From assembly GCA_947374535.1 (NCBI GenBank), contig CANCCJ010000024.1, positions 1-30,653 of the forward strand: a stretch of 30,653 bases of DNA, in the 5' to 3' direction. This stretch comes from Comamonadaceae bacterium (lineage in GTDB: Bacteria; Pseudomonadota; Gammaproteobacteria; Burkholderiales; Burkholderiaceae). Each line of letters starts with the position of its first letter. Within the stretch, counting starts at the first letter, position 1. Shown here piece by piece: positions 24,242 through 30,653 of this stretch. Made by a program: the position numbers and the translations under genes. The notes under the pieces are model-generated. The model was not told the DNA's origin and made no database searches. It saw only the letters and a list, made by a program, of their open reading frames with translations.

Positions 24242-25014
24242 GTGATGGAAGATTTTTTTATGCCACGTTGGCGGTGTCAAAGGCAGAACTTCGCAAGTTG
24301 ATGCGAGACCCCACGGAGTTGTTTTCTCGTGCTTTGCAACCAGTGCTTTGGTTGGCGGTGTTTGGTCAGGTCTTCAGCAAAGTCAGAGGCATACCCACGG
24401 GGGACATCAGCTATCTGGATTTCATGGCACCAGGCATCTTGGCTCAGAGTATTCTTTTTTCTGCTATTTTTTATGGCATTGCGATTATTTGGGAGCGTGA
24501 TCTAGGCATTGTTCACAAACTCTTGGTCACGCCAGCATCTCGTACGGCACTTGTCTTAGGTAAGGCTGTGGCAGCAGGTGTGCGTGGGTTGCTGCAGTCA
24601 GTTGTTGTTTATTTGGTCGCCTTTAGTTTAAGTATCGGTATTCGTTGGGACATCGAGGCTATTCTTAGCGTGGCGTGCGCCGTGTTTTTGGGGTCTTGCA
24701 TTTTTTCGATGTTTTCGTTGCTGATCGCATGCATCGTGAAGACGCGAGAACGTTTCATGGGCATTGGGCAGGTGCTTACCATGCCATTGTTTTTTGCATC
24801 CAACGCGATTTATCCCATTGAGATCATGCCGGGCTGGCTGCGTGCCATTGCGATTCTGAATCCGCTGACCTATCTTGTCGATGCGCTGCGCCACTCCATG
24901 ATTCTGGGAAGTCACGGGATGTACTCTCTGGTTACGAGCTTTGGTGTGATGACATTTACTTTTCTCCTACTTTTGTTTTTTGCTGCAAAACTCTACCCTG
25001 GCTTAGTGCGTTGA
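24238..25014 (+). CDS. ABC-2 type permease
   Basis: The 258-residue protein has six predicted membrane segments. The cytoplasmic N-terminus ELRKLMRDPTELFSRALQP is the usual ABC-2 elbow helix, and FMAPGILAQSILFSAIFYG and the late NAIYPIEIMPGWLRAIAILNPLTYLVDALR block are the diagnostic DrrB-like sequence. It pairs with the ATPase upstream to form an exporter of two permease and two ATPase subunits; the cargo is unknown. The start is a GTG at 24238 overlapping the ATPase stop. The following 65 bases before recG show no terminator. Confidence 0.92.
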   Translation: MSDGRFFYATLAVSKAELRKLMRDPTELFSRALQPVLWLAVFGQVFSKVRGIPTGDISYLDFMAPGILAQSILFSAIFYGIAIIWERDLGIVHKLLVTPASRTALVLGKAVAAGVRGLLQSVVVYLVAFSLSIGIRWDIEAILSVACAVFLGSCIFSMFSLLIACIVKTRERFMGIGQVLTMPLFFASNAIYPIEIMPGWLRAIAILNPLTYLVDALRHSMILGSHGMYSLVTSFGVMTFTFLLLLFFAAKLYPGLVR

Positions 25015-25067
25015 TGGCGTGAACTTGCGCGTAAGAATGCGCGCCGATTTGCAGAGGCCTGCACAGG

Positions 25068-25073
25068 CACAAT
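25068..25073 (+). promoter_or_regulatory. -10-like hexamer, possible leaderless start of recG
   Basis: CACAAT is followed by 6 bases (TCGCCT) and then the ATG at 25080, with no ribosome site. No good -35 is seen. Confidence 0.3.
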
Positions 25074-25079
25074 TCGCCT

Positions 25080-27221
25080 ATGCCGCCCGCTTCTAAGACT
25101 GCCGCTAAAACGGAATCCAAACCCCTCTCCGCCCCGCAAAAAGCGTTGCGCAAGCTCGGGCTAGACCGCGACATTGATTTGGCTTTGCATCTGCCGCTGC
25201 GCTACGAAGATGAAACGCGCATCGTGCGGTTGGCCGACACCCGCGAGGGTGACGTGGCGCAGATTGAGGCCACGGTGGTGTCGTGCGAGATTACCTACAA
25301 GCCCCGTCGCCAATTGCTCGTGGTGGTGGACGATGGGGCGGACACCTGCACGCTGCGCTTCTTCAGTTTTTATCCCTCCCAACAAAAGGCATTGGCCGTG
25401 GGCACCCGTCTGCGTTTGCGTGGCGAGGTGAAGGGCGGTTTTATGGGGCGCACCATGATGCACCCCAGTTTCCATATGGCGGGCGGAGAGCTGCCCAACG
25501 CGCTGACGCCTGTGTACCCCACGTCGGCGGGTTTGCCGCAGGTGTATTTGCGCAAGGCGGTGCACAGTGGGCTGGTGCATGCGGCGCGACACGGTGCGTT
25601 TGTAGAAACCATTCCACCTGAGTATTTGCCGCACTCTGCCATGGGTGCTGGCGCGAAGACGTGGAGCCTTGAGCAGTCGTTGCACTTTTTGCATCATCCC
25701 GCCGCCGATGTGTCGCTGGCGCAGTTGGAAGACCGCACGCACCCCGCGTGGCAACGCTTGAAGGCCGAAGAGTTGCTCGCGCAGCAGCTGTCGCAGTTGC
25801 AGTCCAAGCGTGCCCGTGACGAGCTGCGTGCGCCCGCGCTGGTGCTGAAAAAAGGCGGTTTGCACGAGCAGTTGCTGGGCGTGTTGCCCTTTGGTTTGAC
25901 GGGCGCACAGCGCCGCGTGGGCGAAGAAATTGCTTTGGACCTGATGCGCCAAGTGCCCATGCACCGCTTGCTGCAAGGCGATGTGGGATCAGGCAAAACC
26001 GTGGTGGCGGCTTTGGCGGCTGCCGTGGCGATGGATGGCGGCTGGCAATGTGCCTTGATGGCACCCACCGAAATTTTGGCGGAGCAGCACTTTCGCAAAC
26101 TCATTGGCTGGCTAGAGCCCTTGCTCACCCCCTTGGGCAAACGTGTGGCGTGGCTCACGGGCAGCCAAAAGAAAAAAGAACGCACCGAAATGCTGGGGCT
26201 CATAGCCAGTGGCGAAGCCGCGTTGGTGGTGGGCACACACGCGGTCATTCAAGACCAAGTGCAGTTCAAAAACTTGGCGCTGGCCATCATCGACGAGCAG
26301 CACCGCTTTGGTGTGGCGCAGCGTTTGGCTTTGCGCGAGAAGATGCTCACGCATGACGGCATGCCCGAACAAGAGCCGCACATGCTGATGATGAGCGCCA
26401 CGCCTATCCCCCGCACTTTGGCGATGAGCTATTACGCCGACCTCGATGTGTCCACCCTCGACGAGCTGCCACCGGGACGCACGCCGGTGGTGACCAAGCT
26501 GGTGTCAGAGTCGCGACGAGATGAATTGATCGAGCGCATTCGCCACCAGCTAGACGAAGGCCGTCAGGTGTATTGGGTGTGCCCGTTGATTGAAGAAAGC
26601 GAAGCGCTGGATTTAACCAACGCCACCGAAACGCATGCCTTGTTGATGGATGCGTTGAACTCGCCCGGCACAACGCCCGTGCTGGTGGGTTTGTTGCACT
26701 CGCGCATGCCCCCCGCAGACAAGAAGGCAGTGATGGCTCAGTTTGAAAGCGGCGTGATGGCGGTGTTGGTCAGCACCACCGTGATCGAGGTGGGGGTGGA
26801 TGTGCCCAATGCGTCGCTGATGGTGATTGAGCATGCCGAGCGGTTTGGCCTGAGCCAGTTGCACCAATTGCGCGGGCGCGTGGGGCGAGGCGCGGCTGCG
26901 TCGGCCTGTGTGCTCATGTACGCCACCGGTGAAAGCGGTCGCGTGAGCGAGACAGCCCGCGAGCGCCTTCGTGCGATGGTGGAAACCTCAGACGGGTTTG
27001 AGATTGCAAGACGTGATTTGGAGATTCGCGGCCCGGGTGAGTTTTTAGGCGCGCGCCAATCAGGCGCGGCGCTGCTGCGGTTTGCTGATTTGGCGGAGGA
27101 CGGGGAGCTGCTGCAATGGGCGAGAGAGTTGGCCCCCGTCATGCTCGACAAATTCCCAGAATTGGCCGAGCGGCACGTGAGTCGCTGGTTGGGTGGAAAA
27201 TCAGACTTCTTGAAGGCCTAA
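25080..27221 (+). CDS. recG: ATP-dependent DNA helicase RecG
   Basis: The 713-residue helicase regresses stalled forks and branch-migrates Holliday junctions. The N-terminal wedge/OB domain (about 45-210) has LALHLPLRYEDETRI and LRGEVKGGFMGRTMMHPSF. The superfamily 2 motor shows LTGAQRRVGEEI, Walker A GDVGSGKTVVAA near residue 300, MAPTEILAEQH, DEQHRFGVAQR near 404, MSATPIPRTLA, HSRMPPADKKAVM, STTVIEVGVDVPNAS and QLRGRVGRGAAAS. The C-terminal DGFEIARRDLEIRGPGEFLGARQSG is the RecG-specific block. Length is close to E. coli (693). oxyR follows after 14 bases. Confidence 0.97.
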   Translation: MPPASKTAAKTESKPLSAPQKALRKLGLDRDIDLALHLPLRYEDETRIVRLADTREGDVAQIEATVVSCEITYKPRRQLLVVVDDGADTCTLRFFSFYPSQQKALAVGTRLRLRGEVKGGFMGRTMMHPSFHMAGGELPNALTPVYPTSAGLPQVYLRKAVHSGLVHAARHGAFVETIPPEYLPHSAMGAGAKTWSLEQSLHFLHHPAADVSLAQLEDRTHPAWQRLKAEELLAQQLSQLQSKRARDELRAPALVLKKGGLHEQLLGVLPFGLTGAQRRVGEEIALDLMRQVPMHRLLQGDVGSGKTVVAALAAAVAMDGGWQCALMAPTEILAEQHFRKLIGWLEPLLTPLGKRVAWLTGSQKKKERTEMLGLIASGEAALVVGTHAVIQDQVQFKNLALAIIDEQHRFGVAQRLALREKMLTHDGMPEQEPHMLMMSATPIPRTLAMSYYADLDVSTLDELPPGRTPVVTKLVSESRRDELIERIRHQLDEGRQVYWVCPLIEESEALDLTNATETHALLMDALNSPGTTPVLVGLLHSRMPPADKKAVMAQFESGVMAVLVSTTVIEVGVDVPNASLMVIEHAERFGLSQLHQLRGRVGRGAAASACVLMYATGESGRVSETARERLRAMVETSDGFEIARRDLEIRGPGEFLGARQSGAALLRFADLAEDGELLQWARELAPVMLDKFPELAERHVSRWLGGKSDFLKA

Positions 27222-27235
27222 CGATTGAAACGCGC

Positions 27236-28201
27236 ATGACTCTGACCGAACTCAAATACATCGTGGCTGTGGCCCGCGAAAAGCATTTCGGCCGCGCAGC
27301 AGAGGCCTGCTTTGTATCGCAGCCCACACTGTCTGTGGCGATTAAAAAACTCGAAGAAGAGTTGGATGTGAAGCTGTTTGAACGCAGCGCCAATGAAGTG
27401 GCGGTCACGTCCTTGGGCGATGAAATCATTCGCCAAGCGCAAAGCGTGCTGGAACAAGCGGCCAACATCAAAGAAATCGCCAAGCGCGGCAAAGACTCGC
27501 TGGCTGGTCCCCTCAAGCTGGGCGTGATTTACACCATCGGCCCCTATTTGCTGCCGAGCTTGGTGCGCCAAGCGATTGCCAAAACCCCACAAATGCCGCT
27601 GATGCTTCAAGAGAACTTCACCGTGCGGTTGCTTGAAATGTTGCGCACTGGCGAGATTGATTGCGCCATCATGGCCGAGCCTTTTCCAGACACGGGCTTG
27701 GCTACTGCGACCCTGTATGACGAGCCGTTCATGGCTGCCGTGCCAAGCAACCACGCGCTGGCGCAGTTGGCACACGTCAGTGCGACTCAGCTGAAAAATG
27801 AAACCATGTTGCTGCTGGGCAATGGCCATTGCTTTCGTGACCATGTACTGGAGGTGTGTCCTGAGTTCGCACGTTTCTCTAGCAATGCCGGGGGTATTCA
27901 AAAGAGTTTTGAGGGCTCCTCGCTGGAGACCATCAAGCACATGGTGGCTGCCGGTATGGGTATCACGTTGGTGCCGCGCTTGAGCGTTCCCAAAGAGGCG
28001 CTGAACACGCAGGCCAAGCGCAAGAAGAACGAAGAAACCTATGTGCGTTACCTGCCCATCACCGACGATAAAGGTGGCGAGCCACCGACGCGTCGGGTTG
28101 TCTTGGCGTGGCGCCGGAGTTTCACGCGCTACGAGGCGATTGCCGCTTTACGCAATGCCATTTACGCCTGCGAGCTGCCCGGCGTGACTCGTTTGTCTTG
28201 A
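27236..28201 (+). CDS. oxyR: Peroxide-sensing LysR regulator OxyR
   Basis: The 321-residue LysR-type activator starts [22 protein letters not shown], the usual OxyR helix-turn-helix region. The redox pair falls at Cys199 and Cys208 ([12 protein letters not shown]), the same numbers as in E. coli OxyR. H2O2 would oxidise these to a disulfide that activates katG, ahpC, dps and similar genes. [18 protein letters not shown] is the linker helix. An upstream open frame adds 40 residues reading over the end of recG; it is discarded because the family starts at this Met. recG-oxyR linkage is also known in Pseudomonas, in the opposite order. ubiA follows 8 bases after the stop. Confidence 0.96.
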   Translation: MTLTELKYIVAVAREKHFGRAAEACFVSQPTLSVAIKKLEEELDVKLFERSANEVAVTSLGDEIIRQAQSVLEQAANIKEIAKRGKDSLAGPLKLGVIYTIGPYLLPSLVRQAIAKTPQMPLMLQENFTVRLLEMLRTGEIDCAIMAEPFPDTGLATATLYDEPFMAAVPSNHALAQLAHVSATQLKNETMLLLGNGHCFRDHVLEVCPEFARFSSNAGGIQKSFEGSSLETIKHMVAAGMGITLVPRLSVPKEALNTQAKRKKNEETYVRYLPITDDKGGEPPTRRVVLAWRRSFTRYEAIAALRNAIYACELPGVTRLS

Positions 28202-28209
28202 GGTGGGTG

Positions 28210-29115
28210 ATGTTGCGCGAACGCTTCGCTTTGTATCTGGATTTGATTCGTTGGAACCGCCCTGCAGGCTGGTTGCTGCTGCTGTGGCCCTCGTTGTCGG
28301 CGCTGTGGGTGGCGGCAGAGGGTTGGCCCGGTTGGCACTTATTGTTTGTTTTTGTGTTGGGCACCATCTTCATGCGCAGTGCGGGGTGCTGCATCAATGA
28401 TGTGGCTGATCGTGATTTTGACCGTCACGTGAAGCGAACGGCTGATCGGCCGGTGACGCGCGGTGCGGTGTCTGTGCGCGAAGCCTTGTGGGTGGGCGCT
28501 GTGCTGGCATTGGCTGCTTTTGGTTTGGTGCTCACCACCAATCCTGCTGCAATTGTGTGGTCGTTTGCAGGCTTGGCGATGACCTTGATTTACCCCTACG
28601 CCAAACGTCATGTGGCTATGCCGCAAGCGGTGTTGGGCGTGGCGTTTAGCTTTGGCATTCCTTTGGCGTTTGCTTCCTTAAACGGCGCTAATTTGGCTTG
28701 GCACGACCTGAGTTGGCAAGCGTTGATGGCGGTCGTGCCCATGCGTGCGTGGGGCCTGATGGCGTTCAACTTGTTTTGGGTTTTGGCGTATGACACGGCG
28801 TATGCGATGGTGGACCGCGACGACGATCTTCGCATTGGTATGAAAACATCTGCGATCACGCTGGGGCGCTACGACGTGGCGGCCATCATGGCGTTTTATG
28901 CCACCTATATCGCCGGCTGGTTTGTGCTGTTGATGAATGAGGGTTTGGGCTGGGCTTGGATCGCTGCGCTGGTGCTGGCGACGTTGCAAGCCCTTTGGCA
29001 TTTCGTGCTCATCAAGCACCGCACACGCGAGGGGTGCTTTCAAGCGTTCAGGCTTAACCACTGGTTAGGCGCCACTGTGTTTGTTGGCATTGCTTTGGGC
29101 TTCGCCTTGCGCTGA
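28210..29115 (+). CDS. ubiA: 4-hydroxybenzoate polyprenyltransferase UbiA
   Basis: The 301-residue inner-membrane enzyme attaches the polyprenyl chain to 4-hydroxybenzoate, an early step of ubiquinone synthesis. The first Asp-rich motif lies in [22 protein letters not shown] and the second in [23 protein letters not shown]. Both bind Mg-diphosphate. About eight to nine hydrophobic helices surround them, and the N-terminal [18 protein letters not shown] is typical. The ATG at 28210 is preceded by GAGGTGGG. It closes the recG-oxyR-ubiA run and is followed by a terminator. Co-transcription with oxyR would join quinone supply to peroxide response, but that is inference. Confidence 0.96.
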   Translation: MLRERFALYLDLIRWNRPAGWLLLLWPSLSALWVAAEGWPGWHLLFVFVLGTIFMRSAGCCINDVADRDFDRHVKRTADRPVTRGAVSVREALWVGAVLALAAFGLVLTTNPAAIVWSFAGLAMTLIYPYAKRHVAMPQAVLGVAFSFGIPLAFASLNGANLAWHDLSWQALMAVVPMRAWGLMAFNLFWVLAYDTAYAMVDRDDDLRIGMKTSAITLGRYDVAAIMAFYATYIAGWFVLLMNEGLGWAWIAALVLATLQALWHFVLIKHRTREGCFQAFRLNHWLGATVFVGIALGFALR

Positions 29116-29140
29116 GGGCGCCGCGCATAGCGCGCCCATG

Positions 29141-29178
29141 AAAAAAGCGCTTGCGGCATTTGCCCCAAGCGCTTTTAC
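29141..29178. terminator. Bidirectional terminator between ubiA and the Lys-rich gene
   Basis: AAAAGCGCTTG (29143-29153) pairs with CAAGCGCTTTT (29166-29176), with an inner GGC-ATTT-GCC. A and T tracts at the two ends serve both strands. Confidence 0.88.
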
Positions 29179-29202
29179 TTCGAAAGCAATCAGCTGATGT
29201 GC

Positions 29203-29433
29203 TTAGTGAGCTTTTGTCTTTTTAGACTTTTTCTTTTTGAGTTTCTTTTTCTTGGCTTTCTTGGCCGCTTTTTTGGCAGACGCTGAGTCAGCGGCTGTCA
29301 CTGCTGGGGTTGCAGCTTGCTCGGTTTGTGCCACGGGAGCTGCTGGCATCGCGGGGGCTTGCGCTTGCGCTGTAGAGGTCAATGGCAAAGCCAATGTGGC
29401 CGCCGACAAAAGAGAGATGAGAAGTTTGTTCAT
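29203..29433 (-). CDS. Secreted lysine-rich small protein
   Basis: The 76-residue product begins MNKLLISLLSAATLALPL, a clear signal peptide with a likely cut after A-Q-A. The mature part has about 25 Ala/Pro/Thr-rich residues and then a tail of about 25 residues that is mostly lysine with some alanine, ending KAH. I do not recognise a named family. Such PAKKA-like tails bind DNA or other polyanions, but this one should be exported, so contact with LPS, DNA outside the cell or the membrane is more likely. The ATG at 29433 gives the normal signal start; an upstream TTG at 29460 is less likely. It is monocistronic and shares a terminator with ubiA. Confidence 0.75.
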   Translation of the reverse strand: MNKLLISLLSAATLALPLTSTAQAQAPAMPAAPVAQTEQAATPAVTAADSASAKKAAKKAKKKKLKKKKSKKTKAH

Positions 29434-29492
29434 GGGTTCAAATGTTTTAAAAATCAACAAAGATATTGTCTCACCAGAGAGCGGGATAAATC

Positions 29493-30323
29493 TTACGCGC
29501 CAAATTCATCGCCAAGCTCGTGAGCGCGATGCTGTGCGGCCATGAGCGCGGCTTGAAACAGCTCCCCCACATGTGCGTGTTGCATGGCGGTGAGGGCGGC
29601 GTAGGTCGTGCCGCCTTTTGATGTGACGCGTTCGCGAAGTACGGAAGGCGGTTCGCTGGCGGCCTTGGCCAATTGCGACGCGCCCTCAAAGGTGCCAATG
29701 GCCAGTTGCGTGGCTTGTTCGGTAGAGAGGCCCATCTTGACACCCGCCTCGACCATGGCCTCTATAAAGAAGAACACATACGCGGGGCCAGAGCCAGAAA
29801 TGGCGGTGACGGCATCAAGCAGGGGCTCGTCGCCAACCCATAGCAGCGAGCCTGTGGTGGATACAACTTGTTCGATCCATGCTTTGTCGCTCGTTGTCAC
29901 TTCTGGGCGCGCAAATAAGCCTGTTTGACCCAAGCCGACCAGTGCGGGTGTGTTGGGCATGGCGCGAACAACGCGCTCTGTGCCAAGCCAATTGGCAATG
30001 CTGTCGCTGCGAATGCCTGCGGCGACACTGAGGTGTAGGGCGTTTTTGCAAAAGTCGCGGGTTTGCTTTGCCGCCTCCTTGAAAGTTTGGGGCTTGACGG
30101 CCCAGACAACTAAGTCAGCTTGCGTCAATGTTGCGTCGGCATGCGCTAAAGCAAATAAGCCAAATTGAGTCTGCAGGCGCTGCCGGGCCTCTTCAAAAGG
30201 CTCAGCAACCAAAATGTGCTGGGTAGGGGTGCCTTGTTTGATCAGGCCCCCGATAATGGCGCTCGCCATGTTGCCGCCGCCTATAAATGCAAGGGTTTGT
30301 GAGGTGTGAGAGGGTGTTGACAT
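29493..30323 (-). CDS. proC: Pyrroline-5-carboxylate reductase
   Basis: The 276-residue enzyme reduces pyrroline-5-carboxylate to proline with NAD(P)H. The N-terminal Rossmann motif is LAFIGGGNMASAIIGGL, then VVWAVKPQ, VVRAMPNTPALVG and the P5CR signature AITAISGSGPAYVFFFIEAM... (near residue 160-180), with ERVTSKGGTTYAAL near the C-terminus holding the substrate loop. Length matches the family (about 270). The ATG at 30323 is used; a TTG at 30341 would add six residues. The gene diverges from rplN and stands next to the Lys-rich gene but is probably transcribed alone. Confidence 0.96.
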   Translation of the reverse strand: MSTPSHTSQTLAFIGGGNMASAIIGGLIKQGTPTQHILVAEPFEEARQRLQTQFGLFALAHADATLTQADLVVWAVKPQTFKEAAKQTRDFCKNALHLSVAAGIRSDSIANWLGTERVVRAMPNTPALVGLGQTGLFARPEVTTSDKAWIEQVVSTTGSLLWVGDEPLLDAVTAISGSGPAYVFFFIEAMVEAGVKMGLSTEQATQLAIGTFEGASQLAKAASEPPSVLRERVTSKGGTTYAALTAMQHAHVGELFQAALMAAQHRAHELGDEFGA

Positions 30324-30365
30324 GAAGGAATTGTCGGTCAATCCAAAAAGAATCTGAAAAATAGT

Positions 30366-30395
30366 TTGACGGCGGCTAAAAAGTTATGGCATAAT
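30366..30395 (+). promoter_or_regulatory. Strong sigma70-type promoter for rplN
   Basis: TTGACG (30366-30371), 18-base spacer, CATAAT (30390-30395), with TG one base before the -10 (extended -10). It points at rplN, and the predicted start is near 30402. Confidence 0.75.
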
Positions 30396-30401
30396 ATGCG
30401 G

Positions 30402-30542
30402 CTCCGCTCAAAAAAGCGGAGTTTATCTGCCCCAAGTTGAAGCGTTGCGAGTGGTTCGCGATGTGGATGACGGGCCCAAGACTGATCGGTTCGGTGCTTG
30501 ACGCAAGTTGAGCAAAGGCTGATGCAAGTTGGGAATATTGAA
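30402..30542 (+). promoter_or_regulatory. rplN leader with 5' hairpin and CAAGTTG repeats
   Basis: The predicted transcript opens directly with the hairpin CTCCGCT - CAAAAA - AGCGGAG (30402-30421). A second hairpin is TTGCGA - GTGGT - TCGCGA (30445-30461, one G-T pair). The heptamer CAAGTTG occurs at 30433, 30504 and 30525, the last two 21 bases apart. The leader is about 140 bases without a convincing open frame. Its function is unknown. Confidence 0.5.
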
Positions 30543-30653
30543 ATGATCCAAACTGAATCTCGGTTAGATGTCGCTGACAACACCGGCGCTAAGTCCGTTC
30601 TGTGCATTAAGGTGCTCGGCGGTTCTAAGCGTCGCTATGCAAGCGTTGGTGAC
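30543..30653 (+). CDS. rplN: 50S ribosomal protein L14, 5' part
   Basis: The first 37 codons are present: [19 protein letters not shown] followed by [18 protein letters not shown], the unmistakable start of L14, which binds 23S rRNA near the L19/L3 bridge on the 50S subunit. The gene runs off the window. In E. coli rplN begins the spc operon directly after rpsQ. Here proC lies upstream on the other strand, and rplN has its own strong promoter and leader, so the S10 and spc operons are separated in this genome. Confidence 0.96.
   Translation, partial: MIQTESRLDVADNTGAKSVLCIKVLGGSKRRYASVGD

Noticed and set aside
25161..25976. A 271-codon open frame antisense to recG
   Set aside because: It is the mirror frame of conserved RecG sequence, rich in His, Arg and Gln without domain structure.
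30498..30503. Second TTGACG as a further rplN promoter
   Set aside because: No -10 hexamer at a suitable distance downstream.

Overview
The window looks like chromosomal core DNA from a betaproteobacterium, most likely Burkholderiales/Comamonadaceae (Limnohabitans, Rhodoferax or a relative). The evidence is the gene set: a PhaM-type PHA granule regulator, a DUF3567 protein, a DUF3108 protein, the order recG-oxyR-ubiA, a PCu(A)C/DUF2946 copper region, and moderately GC-rich coding DNA. I see no insertion sequence, prophage, integrase or CRISPR array. It reads as about 37 protein genes (two cut by the window edges), one tRNA-Arg and several bidirectional terminators. No stretch over 300 bases lacks a gene; the longest gaps are about 200 bases, at 9083-9284 and 30324-30542, and both hold structured sequence.

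Layout. 1-1776 (+): end of an NTF2-like protein, a YheT-type hydrolase and an unknown protein, all overlapping. 1825-2331 (-): membrane-anchored cytochrome c. 2406-2481 (+): tRNA-Arg(CCG). 2508-5150: the conserved envelope/replication block rsmI (-) diverging from yraN, a DiaA/GmhA-type SIS protein and dolP (+). 5218-9082: a beta-hydroxyacid dehydrogenase (-), a YggS-type PLP protein and a GNAT acetyltransferase (+), and a GlcD-type flavoprotein (-). A cruciform-like element follows at 9171-9260. 9285-11382 (-): LysR regulator, purU, DUF3567 protein. 11442-13958: DUF3108 protein (-), FAA hydrolase (+), VOC protein (-). 14027-14780 (-): a release-factor-like protein plus a DksA-like zinc protein.

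14890-17450 looks like a metal/redox envelope region: a DUF2946 protein, a beta-barrel with a CxxCxC start, a TlpA-like thioredoxin and a PCu(A)C copper chaperone. 17513-19509 (+): PhaM overlapping a FIST sensor protein. 19539-23261 (-): dctA, then the queuosine pair queA-tgt. 23417-25014 (+): an AT-richer two-gene ABC exporter. 25080-29115 (+): recG, oxyR, ubiA. 29203-30323 (-): a secreted lysine-rich peptide and proC. The last 290 bases hold a strong promoter, a repeat-bearing leader and the start of rplN.

Functional themes are tRNA/rRNA modification (rsmI, queA, tgt), one-carbon and carbon metabolism (purU, glcD-like, dctA), oxidative-stress control (oxyR), and envelope metal and redox handling. 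The points most worth following are the structured element at 9175-9256, a recurring leaderless-type start signature, the DksA-like/eRF1-like pair, the CxxCxC outer-membrane protein in a copper context, the rplN leader, and an in-frame 9-bp duplication in the GNAT gene. I do not see a clear multi-gene defence or mobile system.
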